This document shows, piece after piece, positions 5,746-7,288 of a DNA stretch of 7,288 nt (position 1 is the first letter of the stretch; every line of letters starts with the position of its first letter). Below the pieces are notes generated by a model. The model ran no database searches and was not told where the DNA came from. It saw only the letters and a program-made list of their open reading frames with translations. The stretch comes from Nanobdellati archaeon (GTDB lineage: Archaea > Aenigmatarchaeota > Aenigmatarchaeia > PWEA01): NCBI GenBank assembly GCA_022257805.1, contig JAKOPB010000022.1:1-7288 (forward strand). Reading direction: 5' to 3'. The position numbers were made by a program, and so were the translations under genes.

Positions 5746-5753
5746 TTTTTATA
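5746..5753 (-). promoter_or_regulatory. TATA box of the 80-residue membrane protein gene
   Basis: On the minus strand CTATAAAAACC holds TATAAAAA centred about 33 nt before the ATG at 5717. The predicted transcript would have a leader of some 7-10 nt containing the G-rich ribosome site. The palindrome at 5760-5780 begins 7 bp upstream of this box, at or next to the BRE. Confidence 0.65.
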
Positions 5754-5759
5754 GTTTGT

Positions 5760-5780
5760 ATTTAAATAAGTTATTTAAAT
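5760..5780. repeat. 21-bp perfect palindrome, possible operator
   Basis: ATTTAAATAA (5760-5769), a single central G (5770) and TTATTTAAAT (5771-5780) form a perfect inverted repeat with 10-bp arms. It lies between divergent start codons at 5717 and 5803. Its right arm is at the expected TATA position for the plus-strand gene (about 27 nt before the ATG), so a bound dimeric regulator would exclude TBP there. It is all A/T except for the centre, so chance is a fair alternative. Confidence 0.5.
5771..5780 (+). promoter_or_regulatory. TATA box of the exported protein gene
   Basis: TTATTTAAAT is centred about 27 nt before the ATG at 5803, and no Shine-Dalgarno-like sequence lies between, so this is a leaderless arrangement. 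The box is the right arm of the palindrome at 5760-5780. Confidence 0.55.
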
Positions 5781-5802
5781 CTGGACAAGTAACTCGGTAT
5801 TA

Positions 5803-6444
5803 ATGAAAAGACTCCTGGTTTCTGCCGCCGTACTGATACTTTCACTGTCCTTATTTGCCGGTACCGGCACATCGGATGAATTCGAGAGAGACCTCATTCT
5901 TACCGTCGAACCCAGCATACATGTGAACGTTTCGGTTACCGACTGCACCGGTTCCGGAGAAAAAACTATCAGCAAGTCTGCAGGTGAAACAGGAACCTGC
6001 CGTATATACATGGAGAACTTCGGCAACACCGAATACGACATCGAACTAAGAGGCCCGGTCGAAGGCAACACGGAAACTTGGCTGCACTGGTGGTTTGAGT
6101 GTGAGGACTATGGAGACTGTCACGAGTCCCACGCCGACTCGGAAAACGAAATACCGCCGGAGATCAGGGATATAAACCTTCCTGCAGAAGAGGAAACTTA
6201 CTTCAACCTCGGAGCTATACATCCTCTCACAAACTCACAGGAAGAAGTGAATATTCAAGTGAGAAGGATAGAGGAGGATGAAGACGGTGAAGCATGGGTA
6301 AATGTTGATAGTATAACGATAATAACAGAAGATGAAAGATCCGACGACTACGGACCGTTTGTGGCCCCGGCATTTACCGATCTATCCCTTGCAATTCTCG
6401 TACTTATCTCGACCTCGGTGTTTGCTCTAACAAAAATCAGATAA
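5803..6444 (+). CDS. Exported, C-terminally anchored surface protein
   Basis: A 213-residue protein of unknown function. Residues 1-20 are a Sec-type signal (KR, then a hydrophobic core LLVSAAVLILSLSLFAG) with likely cleavage around 19-24. Residues 25-180 are acidic and rich in beta-forming segments; C66-RIYMENFGNTEYDIEL resembles the NxGN strand of CARDB or other Ig-like surface domains. Cysteines at 48, 66, 100 and 106 could form two disulfides, and NVS at 42-44 is a possible N-glycosylation site. Residues 189-209 are a membrane helix followed by KIR, so most of the protein should face outwards. The PAF (189-191), helix and basic end recall archaeal C-terminal sorting signals, but it is not a clear PGF-CTERM. 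It is monocistronic, leaderless, and overlaps RNase HII tail to tail by 18 bp. Confidence 0.85.
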   Translation: MKRLLVSAAVLILSLSLFAGTGTSDEFERDLILTVEPSIHVNVSVTDCTGSGEKTISKSAGETGTCRIYMENFGNTEYDIELRGPVEGNTETWLHWWFECEDYGDCHESHADSENEIPPEIRDINLPAEEETYFNLGAIHPLTNSQEEVNIQVRRIEEDEDGEAWVNVDSITIITEDERSDDYGPFVAPAFTDLSLAILVLISTSVFALTKIR

Positions 6445-7101
6445 ACTTCCCTGGTCTCTTTCTTCTAACAATCTCTCCACAGTAACCCAACTCTCTCTGA
6501 CCTCATCAGGAAAACTTCCATTTTCTTTTAGGAAACGTCTCAGGAAACCTTTCGTCCTTTCATCACTTGGATAGCCATTACCTATCTCCTCGCCCAGTTT
6601 TTTTTCTATCCCTACAACGGCATTGTCCCTCGTTACCTTGGCAAGAATGGAAGCTGCAGATACCACAGGGTAGTTCTCATCGGCCTTGTTCTCCGCGACT
6701 ATCTCCATCTTTTCTTTCGCATCATCGCTGATCAAGCTCTCTAGGGTCCTTTTCACGTTTTCCGTCTTCGCCTCTGTTGCATCCACTATTGCTCTATCCG
6801 GCCTAAACGTCTCTATGAACTCGGCCATCCTCTCGGCCTCTATTAGGTTCAGGCTTTTCCGTTTCATCTCCTCGTCTATGGTCTCCGCAGATATTTTCAC
6901 CACGGCAAAATCCTCCACCAGTTCCTTTATCTTTTTCTCCAGCTCCTCTCGCCTCTCTCTGCTCAGCTTTTTCGAGTCGTCGACGCCCATTTTATCCAGC
7001 TCATTTTCCTTGTTCTCCTCAACAACAACAGCAGCTATGCAAAGAGGACCTACGACGGCTCCGCGTCCCGCCTCATCCGTACCTAGAACAAGCTTCGCCA
7101 T
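6427..7101 (-). CDS. rnhB: Ribonuclease HII
   Basis: A 224-residue archaeal RNase HII, which cuts RNA in RNA-DNA hybrids and 5' of single ribonucleotides in duplex DNA. LGTDEAGRGAVVGP (6-19) supplies D9 and E10, VDAT gives D107, and NKAD-x2-YPVVSAASILAK (138-155) gives D141; together they are the DEDD active site. DDSKKL (41-46) and GNGYPSDERT (174-183) are family motifs. N138 replaces the His usual in archaeal HKAD. The C-terminal QGSLSDFC (217-224) resembles a PCNA-binding PIP box (QxxLxxFF) with Cys in the last position. I chose the ATG at 7101, not the upstream ATG at 7191: the family begins just before GxDEAGRG, and a TATA box sits 27 nt before 7101, giving a leaderless mRNA. Confidence 0.95.
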   Translation of the reverse strand: MAKLVLGTDEAGRGAVVGPLCIAAVVVEENKENELDKMGVDDSKKLSRERREELEKKIKELVEDFAVVKISAETIDEEMKRKSLNLIEAERMAEFIETFRPDRAIVDATEAKTENVKRTLESLISDDAKEKMEIVAENKADENYPVVSAASILAKVTRDNAVVGIEKKLGEEIGNGYPSDERTKGFLRRFLKENGSFPDEVRESWVTVERLLEERDQGSLSDFC

Positions 7102-7123
7102 GAAGAGAAGTTCCGGCTCCAAA

Positions 7124-7132
7124 CTTATAAAG
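7124..7132 (-). promoter_or_regulatory. TATA box of rnhB
   Basis: On the minus strand CTTTATAAG is centred about 27 nt before the ATG at 7101. It fixes that ATG as the leaderless start and would place an upstream in-frame ATG (7191) outside the transcript. Confidence 0.65.
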
Positions 7133-7170
7133 CTGAAAGTTCCTGGATAGTTGTCCGACACAACCGCAAG

Positions 7171-7179
7171 ATTTAAATT
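7171..7179 (+). promoter_or_regulatory. TATA box of initiator tRNA
   Basis: ATTTAAATT preceded by CCGCAAG (BRE-like) is centred about 27 nt before the tRNA 5' end at 7202, so transcription would start at or within a few bases of the mature 5' end. Confidence 0.6.
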
Positions 7180-7201
7180 AGCTTTCGTCAAAAATAGGTA
7201 C

Positions 7202-7288
7202 AGCGGGGTAGAGCAGCCTGGAGATTTGACGTGGTTTCAATTTACAAGGCCATGCTTACCTGACTGCTCGTCGGGCTCATAACCCGGA
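7202..7288 (+). tRNA. Initiator tRNA-Met (CAU), intron-containing, 3' part off window
   Basis: The gene starts AGCGGGG (7202-7208, acceptor 5' strand; A1 is typical of archaeal initiators), then TA, D-stem GAGC (7211-7214) and D-loop AGCCTGGAGA (7215-7224). After an insertion come the D-stem 3' strand, G26, and an anticodon stem TCGGG (7271-7275) with CCCGG (7283-7287). The loop CTCATAA (7276-7282) carries anticodon CAT at 7278-7280. The three consecutive G:C pairs next to the loop (GGG/CCC) are the initiator hallmark. The variable loop, T arm and 3' acceptor strand lie beyond the right edge. It delivers Met to the start codon with aIF2. Confidence 0.9.
7225..7265 (+). other. Probable 41-nt non-canonical tRNA intron in the D arm
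   Basis: Removing about 41 nt joins AGCCTGGAGA to GCTCG, restoring a 4-bp D stem (GAGC/GCTC) and a normal tRNA. Ends are uncertain by 1-2 nt: cutting after 7225 and before 7267 would give TCTC, keeping a C13-U22 mismatch that I recall from other archaeal initiator tRNAs. A relaxed bulge-helix-bulge is possible: CTGG (7218-7221) with CCTG (7259-7262) apart from one U-U, flanked by 3-nt bulges 7222-7224 and 7263-7265, with AGC (7215-7217) pairing GCT (7266-7268) outside. The inner helix is weak, and no strict motif was found. Confidence 0.65.

Noticed and set aside
7102..7191. 30-residue N-terminal extension of RNase HII from an ATG at 7191
   Set aside because: The family starts just before GxDEAGRG, a TATA box lies 27 nt before the ATG at 7101, and the extension would cover the rnhB promoter and reach the tRNA promoter.
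7216..7250. GCCT (7216-7219) pairing AGGC (7247-7250) as a perfect 4-bp splicing helix
   Set aside because: Cuts placed from this helix would leave about 12 extra bases in the D-loop, so the mature tRNA would not be normal.
7228..7272. GACG (7228-7231) pairing CGTC (7269-7272) with 3-nt flanks as the splicing motif
   Set aside because: The bulges fall on the 5' side of the central helix, the reverse of the archaeal bulge-helix-bulge order, and no outer or inner helices support it.
1..7288. CRISPR array, insertion sequence, integrase or toxin-antitoxin module
   Set aside because: No regularly spaced direct repeats, terminal inverted repeats, transposase or recombinase motifs, or paired small toxin/antitoxin frames were found on either strand.

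Overview
The window looks like a compact, gene-dense archaeal chromosome segment with no mobile elements. Archaeal markers are a single-domain histone, aIF5A with its hypusine loop, an archaeal-type aspartyl-tRNA synthetase, a geranylgeranyl reductase for ether lipids, archaeal RNase HII, TATA boxes about 27 nt before leaderless starts, and an initiator tRNA beginning AGCGGGG. Many proteins are rich in Asp and Glu (the histone too is net acidic by count), which suggests a salt-adapted euryarchaeal or DPANN lineage such as Nanohaloarchaeota or another halophile. That placement is inference.

Layout. Positions 1-1107 (minus) hold a probable speB-flavodoxin operon; the flavodoxin runs off the left edge. 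Positions 1108-1196 are a divergent promoter with several ATCTAA-type half-sites between two TATA boxes. Positions 1197-2066 (plus) are an unrecognised 289-residue acidic protein with a possible Cys/His metal site. From 5717 leftwards, all minus, come an 80-residue membrane protein, aspS, a 2[4Fe-4S] ferredoxin, geranylgeranyl reductase, histone and aIF5A, with possible internal promoters before ferredoxin and before histone. Positions 5718-5802 are a second divergent promoter built around a 21-bp perfect palindrome. Positions 5803-6444 (plus) encode an exported, C-terminally anchored protein that overlaps RNase HII (6427-7101, minus) by 18 bp tail to tail. After a third divergent promoter region, the initiator tRNA-Met (plus, from 7202) is cut by the right edge and appears to contain a 41-nt intron in its D arm.

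Functional links. Ferredoxin and geranylgeranyl reductase overlap by 4 bp, so the reductase probably sits with its electron donor. aIF5A lies about 1 kb from an agmatinase-family gene. In Haloferax that family completes deoxyhypusine on aIF5A, so the pair may be a modification module, here split by the orphan gene. AspRS, aIF5A and initiator tRNA are translation genes; histone and RNase HII are chromatin and replication genes. First genes of transcripts mostly lack Shine-Dalgarno sites and look leaderless, whereas several downstream genes carry GGTGA/GAGG-like sites, so two initiation modes appear to coexist.

There is no gene-free stretch above 300 bases. I see no CRISPR, transposase, integrase or origin. 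The most novel items are the D-arm intron in the initiator tRNA, the orphan gene with its divergent operator, and the two compact palindromic promoter regions.
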